The notes under the pieces are model-generated. The model was not told the DNA's origin. It worked only from the letters and a program-made list of their open reading frames with translations, and ran no database searches. Shown piece by piece: positions 1-7,426 of a stretch of 17,329 nt of DNA. How positions within the stretch are numbered: the stretch's first letter is position 1; each line of letters begins with the position of its first letter. Origin of the DNA: Lachnospiraceae bacterium (lineage in GTDB: Bacteria > Bacillota > Clostridia > Lachnospirales > Lachnospiraceae); the NCBI GenBank assembly GCA_022798035.1, contig JAAWLS010000012.1:1-17329 (forward strand), read 5' to 3'. The translations under genes and the position numbers were made by a program.

Positions 1-19
1 GAATAAAAAAGCTCTTATC

Positions 20-95
20 GCACTGCGGCGGATATGAAATCTGTCGCAAAGCGACCCGCCGCAGGCGGAGAATCCTGCAAAGCAGGATTCTTTCT
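20..95 (+). repeat. Structured intergenic repeat, copy A (nested hairpin plus terminator-like hairpin)
   Basis: An outer 8-bp stem (TGCGGCGG at 24-31 with CCGCCGCA at 56-63) encloses a small hairpin (GTCGC/GCGAC, AAA loop, 43-55). It is followed by a perfect 9-bp stem with an AAA loop (70-78 with 82-90) and a T-rich tail. The same layout occurs at 4695-4778 and 15503-15587. It may end the transcript of the gene upstream of the window or act as a mobile or regulatory repeat. No convincing promoter for folC was seen between it and the gene. Confidence 0.6.
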
Positions 96-262
96 TGTCC
101 AGGAAAATTTTTTGAGTTTCCAGGCAGGGAAAACATGGATGCATAGTCAGCAGAGAAGATTACTGTTTCGCAGTCCGCGGACGCGCAGGAATCCTGTCTG
201 TGGGAAACATGGTTATGGTACTTTGTAAAATACGCGGCTCACAGGGCGGAAAGGCTGAAAAT

Positions 263-1591
263 ATGTTAAACGAGAGAGAGGCAGAGAAATTTCTGAAGGA
301 GATTCGAAAATCAGGCAGTATTCTTGGATTAGATACCATGAGACAGCTGATGAAAGAACTGGGAAATGTTCAGGATAAATTAAGAATCATTCATGTAGCG
401 GGAACCAATGGAAAAGGCTCTGTGTGCGCGATGACTGCTTCCATTCTGCGGGAAGCAGGCTGCCGGGTGGGAACGTACACTTCTCCGGTCGTTTTTGACT
501 GGCGGGAACAGTATCAAATAAACGGGCAGCCCATAACCAGACAAAAGTTTCTGGAAGTTCTCGCCAGCGTGAAAGAAGGATGTGAGAGGGTAAAGGCAAA
601 AGGGGGAGCGATGCCCACGATTTTTGAGGTGGAAACTGCAGCAGCTTTTTTGTATTTTTATCGGGAAAACTGCCAGATTGTAATATTGGAAACTGGAATG
701 GGAGGAGAAAGAGATGCCACTAATATAATAAGGAAGCCGTTGGTGAGCGTCATTACTTCCGTCAGTATGGACCATATGAAATTTTTGGGAGACAGCTTGG
801 AGGAAATTGCGAAGGCAAAGGCCGGGATTATCAAGGAACAGGGCAGAGCAGTGGCTCTAAGGCCGAAACAGGAGAGCGTTCGGAGGATTCTGGAAGAAGT
901 CTGCCGGAAGAAAGGGGCCGTGCTCTCTTACGCGGAAGCAGAAAATGCATGCCGCATGAGGCAGGAGGGAGGATTTCTGTGTTTTTCTTACGGAGAAATG
1001 GGAGAAATCCGGCTGTCCATGAGGGGGGCGTATCAGGTGGAAAACAGTATATGCGCCATAGAGACTGTTAAAATTCTTAGGGGAGAAGGATGGAAAATTA
1101 CAGATACAGACATCAAAATGGGATTGAAACATGCCAGGTGGGAAGGGCGCTTTTCTGTGGTCTGTCAAAGACCGCTTTTTCTGATGGATGGGGCCCACAA
1201 TGAGGATGCCGCAAAAAAATTGTATCAAACTTTGGAAATGGGTTTTACAAATGAAAAAATAATCTATATAATAGGAGTGCTTGCAGATAAAGATTACGGG
1301 AAAATGTTGGAAATTCTCCTTCCGCTGGCCTGGAAAGTGTACACGGTTACGCCGGACAGTCCAAGAGCCCTGCAGGGAGAAGTGCTGGCAGAGGAAGCTG
1401 AAAAATATCATGGAGACGTTACCTGCTGTTCTTCTGTGAGAGAGGCCGCAGAGGATGCTCTGGCTTTGGGAGAGCAGGAAGAGGCAGTAATATTGGCCTT
1501 TGGCTCCCTGTCCTATTTGAGGGAAGTCAAAGATGTTTTGACAGAAAAAAGAAATGCTTTTGAAAGAGACAGCAGTTTGAAGGAGACATAG
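263..1591 (+). CDS. folC: Folylpolyglutamate synthase / dihydrofolate synthase
   Basis: This cytoplasmic Mur-ligase-family enzyme uses ATP to join glutamate to dihydropteroate and/or folates, which completes dihydrofolate and retains folates in the cell. The 442-aa product has the family start (Gly-Leu-Asp-Thr-Met near residue 24), the P-loop in HVAGTNGKGS (44-53), the central motif LETGMGGERDATN, and DGAHN at the start of the C-terminal domain. The ATG at 263 is preferred because the family alignment begins at about that residue. A GTG at 200 in the same frame would add 21 residues that do not look like the family. The ribosome site (GGAAAGG, 248-254) is modest. It is first in a folate operon, with folE starting 3 nt after the stop. 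Whether it has both activities or only one cannot be told from sequence alone, but with folP next door the dihydrofolate synthase role is expected. Confidence 0.93.
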   Translation: MLNEREAEKFLKEIRKSGSILGLDTMRQLMKELGNVQDKLRIIHVAGTNGKGSVCAMTASILREAGCRVGTYTSPVVFDWREQYQINGQPITRQKFLEVLASVKEGCERVKAKGGAMPTIFEVETAAAFLYFYRENCQIVILETGMGGERDATNIIRKPLVSVITSVSMDHMKFLGDSLEEIAKAKAGIIKEQGRAVALRPKQESVRRILEEVCRKKGAVLSYAEAENACRMRQEGGFLCFSYGEMGEIRLSMRGAYQVENSICAIETVKILRGEGWKITDTDIKMGLKHARWEGRFSVVCQRPLFLMDGAHNEDAAKKLYQTLEMGFTNEKIIYIIGVLADKDYGKMLEILLPLAWKVYTVTPDSPRALQGEVLAEEAEKYHGDVTCCSSVREAAEDALALGEQEEAVILAFGSLSYLREVKDVLTEKRNAFERDSSLKET

Positions 1592-1594
1592 AGT

Positions 1595-2152
1595 ATGATA
1601 GAGAAAGAGAAAATAGAGCAGGCCGTGACTCTTTTGCTGGAGGGAATCGGAGAAGATGTGAACCGGGAGGGATTGAGAGAGACACCGGGACGGATTGCCA
1701 GAATGTACGAAGAAATTTTTGCAGGAATGGAGCAGACGCCGGAAGCATGTCTTGGCAGAACATTTCCGGTGAAAGACAGCGGCATGGTTCTGGAGCGGGA
1801 TATCACTTTCTATTCCATCTGCGAACACCACCTGCTGCCTTTTTACGGGAAGGCGCATATTGCCTATCTTCCAGACGGAAAAGTGGTTGGACTGAGCAAG
1901 CTGGCCCGCACTGTGGAAGTGTATGCCCGCCGCCCTCAGATTCAGGAGCAGCTCACCGTCCAGATTGCAGAAGCTTTAATGAAGTATCTGAAACCGAAAG
2001 GAGCCATGGTTGTCATAGAGGCGGAGCATATGTGCATGACGATGCGGGGAATCAAAAAACCGGGAGCTCGGACGGTTACTTGTGCAGTCCAGGGAGTTTT
2101 TGCCCAGGATAAAGGAATGCAGGAGACATTTTGGCGGATGATGGAGCGGTAA
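1595..2152 (+). CDS. folE: GTP cyclohydrolase I
   Basis: This enzyme converts GTP to 7,8-dihydroneopterin triphosphate, the first committed step of folate synthesis, as a cytoplasmic homo-oligomer with catalytic zinc. The 185-aa product is of normal length for the bacterial enzyme. Visible signatures are EGLRETPGR (25-33), the zinc and active-site motif ICEHHLLPF (Cys76, His78, His79), GLSKLAR, and the second zinc Cys147 in EHMCMTMRG. It is therefore the zinc-dependent type IA enzyme, not FolE2. A good ribosome site (AAGGAGA) precedes the ATG and lies within the last codons of folC, so translation is probably coupled. It is the second gene of the folate operon. Confidence 0.97.
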   Translation: MIEKEKIEQAVTLLLEGIGEDVNREGLRETPGRIARMYEEIFAGMEQTPEACLGRTFPVKDSGMVLERDITFYSICEHHLLPFYGKAHIAYLPDGKVVGLSKLARTVEVYARRPQIQEQLTVQIAEALMKYLKPKGAMVVIEAEHMCMTMRGIKKPGARTVTCAVQGVFAQDKGMQETFWRMMER

Positions 2153-2197
2153 GGGATGCAATTGTCTATAAAAAGAAAGAGATGAAAGGCAGATGAC

Positions 2198-3010
2198 ATG
2201 AGAATTGGAGACAGAGAATTTGACGTAAAAAACCACACGTATATTATGGGAATTTTGAATGTGACACCGGATTCCTTTTCAGATGGAGGAAAGTATAATG
2301 AGAAAGACGCAGCACTTGCCCATGTTCAGCAGATGATAGAGGAAGGGGCTGACATCATTGATATCGGAGGAGAGTCTACCAGGCCGGGACATCAGCCGAT
2401 TACGGCAGAAGAAGAGATGGAGCGGGTGCTTCCCATACTCCGCCTTGTGAAAGGGGAATTTGACATCCCTGTGTCCTTAGATACCTATAAGTCTCAGGTT
2501 GCGGAAACTGCCCTGAAGGAGGGAGCAGACTTAATCAACGATATCTGGGGGCTGAAATATGACAAAGAGATGGCCAGGGTAATCAGCAGTTACAAAGCAG
2601 TCTGCTGTCTCATGCATAACCGGGATTCGGCGGATTATAAGAAATTTATGGAAGAAGTAAAAGAAGATTTAAGAAAAAGTCTGGCAATGGCTCATGAGGC
2701 CGGAATTGAGGATGACAAGATTATTCTGGATGCCGGCGTGGGATTCGGCAAGACTTATGAGAATAATCTGGAGGTTATCTGTAAAGTGGGGGAACTGCAT
2801 GAACTGGGTTATCCATTGCTGCTTGGAACTTCCAGAAAGTCAGTGATTGGACTGACTTTGGACCTTCCGGTGACAGAGCGGATGGAAGGAACCGTAGCCA
2901 CGACAGTATGCGGTGTGATGAATCACTGTGCATTTGTGAGAGTGCATGATATCAAAGAAAATAAGCGCGCCATTCAGATGGCAGAGGCAGTTCGGGAGGG
3001 TTGGAAGTGA
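2198..3010 (+). CDS. folP: Dihydropteroate synthase
   Basis: This enzyme condenses 6-hydroxymethyl-7,8-dihydropterin pyrophosphate with para-aminobenzoate to give dihydropteroate, and it is the sulfonamide target. The 270-aa TIM-barrel protein shows the standard motifs in order: MGILNVTPDSFSDGG (17-31), DIIDIGGESTRPG (52-64), a substrate-site Asp in the SLDTYKS segment, INDIWGL, LDAGVGFGKT and the C-terminal GTSRKS. Nothing in these segments departs from the usual family pattern. It starts 45 nt after folE with AAAGG as ribosome site. Its TGA stop overlaps the ATG of the next gene by one base (TGATG), which suggests coupled translation. Confidence 0.97.
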   Translation: MRIGDREFDVKNHTYIMGILNVTPDSFSDGGKYNEKDAALAHVQQMIEEGADIIDIGGESTRPGHQPITAEEEMERVLPILRLVKGEFDIPVSLDTYKSQVAETALKEGADLINDIWGLKYDKEMARVISSYKAVCCLMHNRDSADYKKFMEEVKEDLRKSLAMAHEAGIEDDKIILDAGVGFGKTYENNLEVICKVGELHELGYPLLLGTSRKSVIGLTLDLPVTERMEGTVATTVCGVMNHCAFVRVHDIKENKRAIQMAEAVREGWK

Positions 3011-3846
3011 TGAATGAGAGACAGTTGGACAAAATTTTTATTAAAAATCTGGAAGTATTTGGACGCCACGGAGTGCTTCCGGAAGAGAACCGGCTGGGAC
3101 AAAAATTTATCATAAATGCAGCTTTGTATCTTTCTACCCGGGAGGCAGGGTTAAAGGATAATTTAACAAATACCATTCATTATGGAGACGTCTCTCGTTT
3201 TATGACATCTTTTATGACAGAACATACTTATCAGCTCATTGAGGCGGCAGCGGAACAGATGGCCAGGGCAGCGCTGCTTCAGTTTGCAGGATTAGAAAAA
3301 ATTGAATTGGAAATCGTAAAACCCTGGGCGCCTATTGGCCTTCCGCTGGAATCTGTCTCTGTAAAAATTGTGCGGGAGTGGCATCAGGCTTTTGTGGCGG
3401 CAGGCTCCAATTTGGGAGACAAGGAGAATCATATTCAGAAAGGAATCGCATCTCTGAGAGAGTGTGAGGATTGCAGGGTAGAGCAGGTATCAAGCCTGAT
3501 TGTCACAGAGCCTTACGGCGTAACGGAACAGCCGGAATTTTTGAATGGAATGATAAAGTTAAGGACGCTGTTGACACCCTGGGAGCTGTTGGAACTGCTT
3601 CAGAAAACGGAACGGGAAGAAGGGCGGGAACGGCTTGTTCATTGGGGGCCTAGAACCCTGGATTTGGATATTATTTTCTACGATGACTGGGTGATTGACA
3701 CCCAGGAGCTTAAAATTCCTCACCCGGATATGCAGAATCGGACGTTTGTGTTGAAACCTATGGCGGAGCTTGCGCCTTATTTTCGCCATCCGCTGCTGAA
3801 TCAAACGGCAGAACAGATGCTGGCGGCAGTTTTGCATAATATATAG
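3010..3846 (+). CDS. folKB: Bifunctional dihydroneopterin aldolase / 6-hydroxymethyl-7,8-dihydropterin pyrophosphokinase (FolB-FolK fusion)
   Basis: One 278-aa chain carries two consecutive folate enzymes. Residues about 5-122 are dihydroneopterin aldolase (FolB), with the early GRHGVLPEE segment, HYGDV (57-61) and the conserved Lys in EIVKPWAP (Lys104). Residues about 127-278 are the pyrophosphokinase (FolK): FVAAGSNLGD at the start, EPYG and EQPEFLNG, the metal and ATP motif GPRTLDLDIIFYDD (213-226), and PHPDMQNRTFVLKP (237-250). The ATG at 3010 overlaps the folP stop. An in-frame TTG at 3001 would add three residues, which is less likely. The fusion joins steps immediately before FolP. No clear intrinsic terminator follows; only a short GTGC/GCAC hairpin with a few Ts lies near 3910-3926. 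Confidence 0.95.
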   Translation: MNERQLDKIFIKNLEVFGRHGVLPEENRLGQKFIINAALYLSTREAGLKDNLTNTIHYGDVSRFMTSFMTEHTYQLIEAAAEQMARAALLQFAGLEKIELEIVKPWAPIGLPLESVSVKIVREWHQAFVAAGSNLGDKENHIQKGIASLRECEDCRVEQVSSLIVTEPYGVTEQPEFLNGMIKLRTLLTPWELLELLQKTEREEGRERLVHWGPRTLDLDIIFYDDWVIDTQELKIPHPDMQNRTFVLKPMAELAPYFRHPLLNQTAEQMLAAVLHNI

Positions 3847-3941
3847 TATAGCCGTTCTGCTTCAAAGAAATTTTATCAACGATATCTAAAAATGGATTTT
3901 TACCGATTTTGTGCTTTTTGCACTTTTCTGACAACCGGAAT

Positions 3942-4115
3942 TTATCGCTTCCTAATAATCCAGTCGTCATCTATTCCATGTGTTTCTCCACATAAAAATT
4001 GCCACATTCCATCATCTTCATCATGCGATACATATAGAATAGGTGCCTGATTCTCCATTATATGACAACAGATAATCGCAGCAGTGTCGGGGGAATCATA
4101 AAAAGGAAATTTCAT
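3942..4115 (-). CDS. Small unrecognised protein, possibly a truncated remnant
   Basis: This is the only minus-strand gene I support. It encodes 57 aa beginning MKFPFYDSPDTAAI and ending in a basic tail (WIIRKR). An AAAGGAG ribosome site lies about 8 nt before the ATG, which is the main reason to accept it; an in-frame TTG at 4133 would overlap that site. The middle segment (PILYVSHDEDDGMWQFLCG) is rich in acidic and aromatic residues and looks like a folded-domain core, with no signal peptide or membrane segment. The protein seems to stop soon after this segment, so it may be the N-terminal part of a longer family member. I could not identify a continuation or a function. It lies in an AT-rich stretch between two operons, facing the folate genes. 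Confidence 0.6.
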   Translation of the reverse strand: MKFPFYDSPDTAAIICCHIMENQAPILYVSHDEDDGMWQFLCGETHGIDDDWIIRKR

Positions 4116-4329
4116 GTCCGCTACTCCTTTCAAATACTGATTTTAATGTATATCAAATTGAAATTTATACAGTGGGATTCAAATTATTATCGCAGTATCG
4201 TTTGTTCTTGCTTCGAGAACTCCAATTTAACTTATTTCTACAATTGTACATGAAAACATGGGACTTTTCAATTCTCAAACTTATGAATAAATTATCTCCT
4301 TATGTGGTAACAGCTTTTGATAATAGTGG

Positions 4330-4358
4330 TTGACAAAATTTTATTCAGTTGTTAAGAT
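4330..4358 (+). promoter_or_regulatory. SigA-type promoter for the ABC-F / LRR / vWA / MoxR operon
   Basis: TTGACA (4330-4335), a 17-base spacer and TAAGAT (4353-4358) make a near-consensus housekeeping promoter. Transcription should begin around 4365, which leaves about 430 nt of untranslated leader before the ABC-F start at 4799. Confidence 0.85.
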
Positions 4359-4374
4359 AGAGAAGTGTTGAAAA

Positions 4375-4408
4375 ATGAAAAGAAATGAGGGATAAGATGT
4401 TTCGATAA
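4375..4408 (+). CDS. Candidate leader mini-ORFs (MKRNEG and MFR)
   Basis: Two tiny ORFs sit just downstream of the promoter. One is ATG 4375 to TAA 4393 (six codons, MKRNEG). The second is ATG 4397 to TAA 4406 (three codons, MFR), and the first ORF supplies it with GAGGG at the right spacing. Leader peptides that sense a stalled ribosome are known upstream of several ABC-F resistance genes. Both ORFs are short enough to occur by chance, so this is an inference from position, the ribosome site and the attenuator downstream. Confidence 0.3.
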
Positions 4409-4421
4409 TCTATTTTGTGAG

Positions 4422-4636
4422 AAAAACAGAAAACGTGAAAAGGATTTGCCTGGAGGACGGGCAGGTGCCTGCTGTTTTTGTACCGAAATAGAGGATGGGA
4501 CATTCTATTCTGAATTTGTATTGAGGTTTGAACATCGAAGGAAATTGTCGATGTTTCTGCCTGTGTTACTGTGCGGACAGCGCACAGAGTAATATCAGAG
4601 TACACCATAGAAAACCTATAGAATCTGCTTTCGGTA
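4422..4636 (+). promoter_or_regulatory. Structured leader with candidate antiterminator pairing
   Basis: Visible elements, in order: an 8-bp stem AAAAACAG (4422-4429) with CTGTTTTT (4472-4479); the segment TACCGAAA (4481-4488); a perfect 8-bp hairpin AACATCGA/TCGATGTT (4531-4555); a strong hairpin with TGTGCG/CGCACA plus TTAC/GTAA (4566-4592); and TTTCGGTA (4629-4636). TACCGAAA is exactly complementary to TTTCGGTA, which lies in the 5' arm of the terminator at 4621-4671. The two pairings exclude each other, so this has the form of an antiterminator. The pairing is seen in sequence; the switching is inferred. Confidence 0.5.
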
Positions 4637-4671
4637 ACAAGCATCTGTCTTTCCGTAAAAGCAGATTTTTT
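4621..4671 (+). terminator. Intrinsic terminator / attenuator in the ABC-F leader
   Basis: AATCTGCTTT (4622-4631) pairs perfectly with AAAGCAGATT (4658-4667). CGG/CCG adds three more pairs past a two-base bulge, and the stem runs into six Ts (4666-4671). It lies between the promoter at 4330 and the gene at 4799, with no ORF of its own to end, so attenuation is the likely role. Confidence 0.75.
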
Positions 4672-4694
4672 GTACTTCTATTAAGAAGAACTTA

Positions 4695-4778
4695 TGCACG
4701 TCTGCGCAGATGCAGAGAACATATGCCGCTGAGGCAGTGTATCTGCGGCGCAAAATTCTGTGGAGTGGGGTTCTTTTT
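4695..4778 (+). repeat. Structured intergenic repeat, copy B
   Basis: It has the same order of elements as copies A and C. The outer stem is TGCGC (4703-4707) with GCGCA (4748-4752), plus GCAGA/TCTGC, and it encloses a TGCC/GGCA hairpin (4724-4736). A 9-3-9 hairpin follows (about 4754-4774), here built largely from G-T wobble pairs, then six Ts. Shared sequence with copy C includes ATATGCCGCT and ATGCAGAG. It ends only about 10 nt before the ABC-F ribosome site, so a second terminator-like structure lies in this leader. Confidence 0.55.
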
Positions 4779-4798
4779 TGAGACTATGGAGGGAAATG

Positions 4799-6346
4799 AT
4801 GTTACAATTAAAAAATATAACGATTACACATAGAAAAGATTTGCGGGAGATAGTAAAGGATTTTTCCTTTATTCTGCACAAAGGGGATAGAGCAGTTATC
4901 ATAGGGGAAGAGGGAAATGGAAAATCCACACTGCTGAAATTGATTTATCAGGAATCCCTGATTGAGGAGTATGCGGAGTATACGGGAGAGATTGTCCGGA
5001 ATCAAAGACGGCTGGGCTATCTGGCACAGGAGCTTCCCAGAGAGCAGAGGGAATGGAACGTGAATGAATATTTTTACCAGATTCCCGGCTTTTTTGAAGC
5101 CGCACCCAAAGAACTGGGGAAATTGTCAAAAGAACTTGGAATTTCTCCTGGTTTCTTCTATGAGGACAGAAAAGTGCAGACTCTTTCCGGGGGAGAAAAG
5201 GTGAAAATGCAGATGGCAGGCATACTTTTGGACCGGCCGGAGATTCTTCTGCTGGATGAACCTTCAAATGATATTGATTTGGAGACGTTGGAATGGCTGG
5301 AGGAATTTATCAGGAACTGTGAGCTGCCGGTGCTCTATGTGTCTCACGATGAGACTTTTATTCAGCGCACAGCCAATGTGATTATTCATTTTGAGCAGAT
5401 AAAACGCAAGACGACGGCCAGACATACCGTGGTGAGGATGGAATATGAGCAGTATATCAGAGAAAGGCTGAATCATCTGCAGCGTCAGGAGCAGGCAGCC
5501 CGCAAGGAGCGCAGCGATTACGCAAAACAGATGGAGCGTTTCCGCAAAATTCAGCAGACGGTGGAATATCAGCAGAATACCATCACCAGACAGAATCCCC
5601 ATGGAGGAAAGCTGCTGAAAAAGAAAATGCACAACATAAAATCTATGGAGCGGCGCTTTGAAAAGCAGCATGAGAATCAGACAGAGATGCCAGATACAGA
5701 ATCTGCCATATTTGCCAAATTTTCCGAACAGATACAAATTCCAAATGGAAAGATAATTCTGGATTTAAAAATTGATAAATTGTATGCGACGGAGAAGTCT
5801 TTGCTGTCAGAGAATATATATCTGCGGGTACAGGGGCCGGAAAGAGTCTGCATTGTAGGGCGAAACGGAGTGGGGAAGACGACGCTGCTTCGAAAAATTG
5901 CCGAGGAACTGCTGGAACGAAAGGACATTCGGGCGGCTTATATGCCACAGAACTATGAAGAATTACTGGATATTCACAAGACACCGGTTGAGTTTCTGCA
6001 AAGAGAGCACACCAAGGAAGAGTACAGCAGAATCCGCACTTATCTGGGCAGCATGAAATATACGTCAGACGAGATGGAGCACAGCATTTCAGAATTGTCC
6101 GGCGGCCAGAAAGCAAAACTGCTGTTTTTGAAAATGAGTATGGAAGAAAATGACGTGTTGATTTTGGATGAGCCTACGCGCAATTTTTCTCCGCTCTCCA
6201 ATCCGGTTATCCGGGAATTGCTGCGAAATTACGGAGGAGCCATTATCAGCGTGTCCCATGACAGAAAGTATGTAACAGAGATATGCAGTAAGGTGTACCG
6301 CCTGACAGAAAAAGGGCTGCTGCCTGTGGAAATTTTGGACGAATGA
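4799..6346 (+). CDS. ABC-F family ATPase (ribosome-associated, possibly antibiotic-protection type)
   Basis: ABC-F proteins have two ATPase domains and no membrane part. They bind the ribosomal E site, and several protect against 50S-targeting antibiotics. This 515-aa protein has domain 1 (Walker A GEEGNGKST 36-44, LSGGE 129-133, Walker B LLLDEP with Glu154, SHD 182-184) and a charged helical linker (about 215-300). Domain 2 follows (Walker A GRNGVGKTT 354-362, LSGGQ 433-437, LILDEP with Glu458, SHD 486-488). After the second Walker B, RNFSPLS replaces the common NHLD D-loop; I recall a similar sequence in some resistance-type ABC-F clades. The ATG at 4799 is chosen because GGAGGG (4788-4793) gives better spacing than for the ATG at 4796. 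The attenuated leader suggests inducible expression. It is the first of four closely spaced genes. Antibiotic resistance is inferred, not shown. Confidence 0.9.
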   Translation: MLQLKNITITHRKDLREIVKDFSFILHKGDRAVIIGEEGNGKSTLLKLIYQESLIEEYAEYTGEIVRNQRRLGYLAQELPREQREWNVNEYFYQIPGFFEAAPKELGKLSKELGISPGFFYEDRKVQTLSGGEKVKMQMAGILLDRPEILLLDEPSNDIDLETLEWLEEFIRNCELPVLYVSHDETFIQRTANVIIHFEQIKRKTTARHTVVRMEYEQYIRERLNHLQRQEQAARKERSDYAKQMERFRKIQQTVEYQQNTITRQNPHGGKLLKKKMHNIKSMERRFEKQHENQTEMPDTESAIFAKFSEQIQIPNGKIILDLKIDKLYATEKSLLSENIYLRVQGPERVCIVGRNGVGKTTLLRKIAEELLERKDIRAAYMPQNYEELLDIHKTPVEFLQREHTKEEYSRIRTYLGSMKYTSDEMEHSISELSGGQKAKLLFLKMSMEENDVLILDEPTRNFSPLSNPVIRELLRNYGGAIISVSHDRKYVTEICSKVYRLTEKGLLPVEILDE

Positions 6347-6386
6347 GACAAACCAGACAGGAAGAGAAAAGAGATGAGGAAAAATC

Positions 6387-7364
6387 ATGGAGGAACAGAG
6401 CTTTGCCTATGAAAAAATAAAGGATGAAATCCGCATTCTGCGCTGTTACGGCACAAGCAGCCGGGTTGTGATTCCAAAAGAGCTGGAGGGAATGAGGGTG
6501 ACAGAGCTGTCCGACTATGCTTTTGCAAAAGAGCAGCAGCAAGAGCTTGAGAATGCCGGCGGCCTGCCCTGTATCTGCGGTGAAAATTTGGAGGAACTGT
6601 ATCTTCCGGACACTATCCGGCGTCTGGGTCGCTATGTTTTTTATAACTGTATCCGCTTTCGCAGATTGTCTTTCTATAGCAGTATTGCATTTATGGGAGC
6701 AGGCGGATTTACCGGATGCGGAGCGCTTTCTCATCTTATCTTTCATCAAAAAGAGGGAACTTCCTGTCTGCGGGAGGTTCTTCAGGATTTGAAACAGCCG
6801 GTGGCAGTGGACTGTTTCCTGGCGGGTGAAGAAGAATCCAAGGAAAATTCCGGTTTTGATAAGGGACAGGGAAGAGAGCCTGACTGCCGCCTGGTTTATC
6901 CTGAATTTTATGAGGAGGCAGTGGAAAATACACCAGCCAGAATCATATCCACCCAGACCCATGGAATGGGGATTCAATACCGAAATACGTTTCAGAATAC
7001 GCAGATTGTGTTTAAAGAGTATGATAAACTGTTTGAAACTGGAAAATACAATATGGATTTAACAAATATAACCGAGATGGCGGCGGCCAGGCTCCGCTAT
7101 CCCTATTCGCTGGAAGAAAATGCGAAACAAGAGTACAGAGATTGGCTGAAAGAGCACTTGGAAGCGGCGGCGGAATATTTTCTGGGGAAAGAGGATTTGG
7201 AGACTTTGAGGTGGCTGGCAGATACTTTTGCAGAGAACAGAGAGGAGATTCAAATTTTAATCCAGGCAGCCAACGACAGGGGAGAGGCGGAGCTTTTGAG
7301 CAGCTTTCTGCATGTTCTCCATCAGAGATTTCCAGGGAAAAAGAAGAGTTTTGATTTACTGTAG
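6387..7364 (+). CDS. Cytoplasmic leucine-rich-repeat (BspA-like) protein with helical C-terminal half
   Basis: The 325-aa protein has no signal peptide or membrane segment. Its first third carries degenerate 23-residue LRR_5-type repeats: VVIPKELEGMRVTELSDYAF (27-46), LEELYLPDTIRRLGRYVFYN (68-87) and a third near 92-115. A charged low-complexity stretch (about 145-165) follows. The C-terminal region (about 225-320) is probably all alpha-helical, with many Glu, Leu and Ala. LRR_5 proteins are often secreted, so a cytoplasmic one is likely a binding or recognition subunit. It starts 40 nt after the ABC-F gene with GAGGA as ribosome site, and 62 nt before the vWA gene. The context suggests it supplies a binding partner or substrate adaptor for the vWA-MoxR pair. 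No specific function is recognised. Confidence 0.8.
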   Translation: MEEQSFAYEKIKDEIRILRCYGTSSRVVIPKELEGMRVTELSDYAFAKEQQQELENAGGLPCICGENLEELYLPDTIRRLGRYVFYNCIRFRRLSFYSSIAFMGAGGFTGCGALSHLIFHQKEGTSCLREVLQDLKQPVAVDCFLAGEEESKENSGFDKGQGREPDCRLVYPEFYEEAVENTPARIISTQTHGMGIQYRNTFQNTQIVFKEYDKLFETGKYNMDLTNITEMAAARLRYPYSLEENAKQEYRDWLKEHLEAAAEYFLGKEDLETLRWLADTFAENREEIQILIQAANDRGEAELLSSFLHVLHQRFPGKKKSFDLL

Positions 7365-7426
7365 TGATTCAGAACTCCCTGAAACCAGCGTTTTGGCATT
7401 GCTGACGAATTTGAGGAGGTGGACTT

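Noticed and set aside
173..182. Palindrome GTCCGCGGAC as an operator for the folate operon
   Set aside because: A single 10-bp palindrome with no promoter near it is too weak to call a regulatory site.
34..228. 64-codon + strand ORF at the window start
   Set aside because: It runs through the hairpins of repeat copy A, has no ribosome site and shows no protein-like pattern.
200..262. GTG start 21 codons upstream for folC
   Set aside because: The extra residues do not resemble the family and there is no ribosome site. The ATG at 263 fits the usual folC N-terminus.
857..1858. Long minus-strand ORF of 333 codons opposite folC and folE
   Set aside because: It covers two well-supported enzymes on the other strand, has no ribosome site or recognisable domain, and its composition (rich in Phe, Ser, His, Cys) is typical of an antisense shadow.
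4528..4833. 101-codon + strand ORF in the ABC-F leader
   Set aside because: It crosses the terminator and the structured repeat and overlaps the ABC-F start, and its Arg/Cys-rich product resembles no known protein.
6246..6977. 243-codon minus-strand ORF opposite the ABC-F/LRR junction
   Set aside because: Shadow of two real + strand genes. No start signal or domain.
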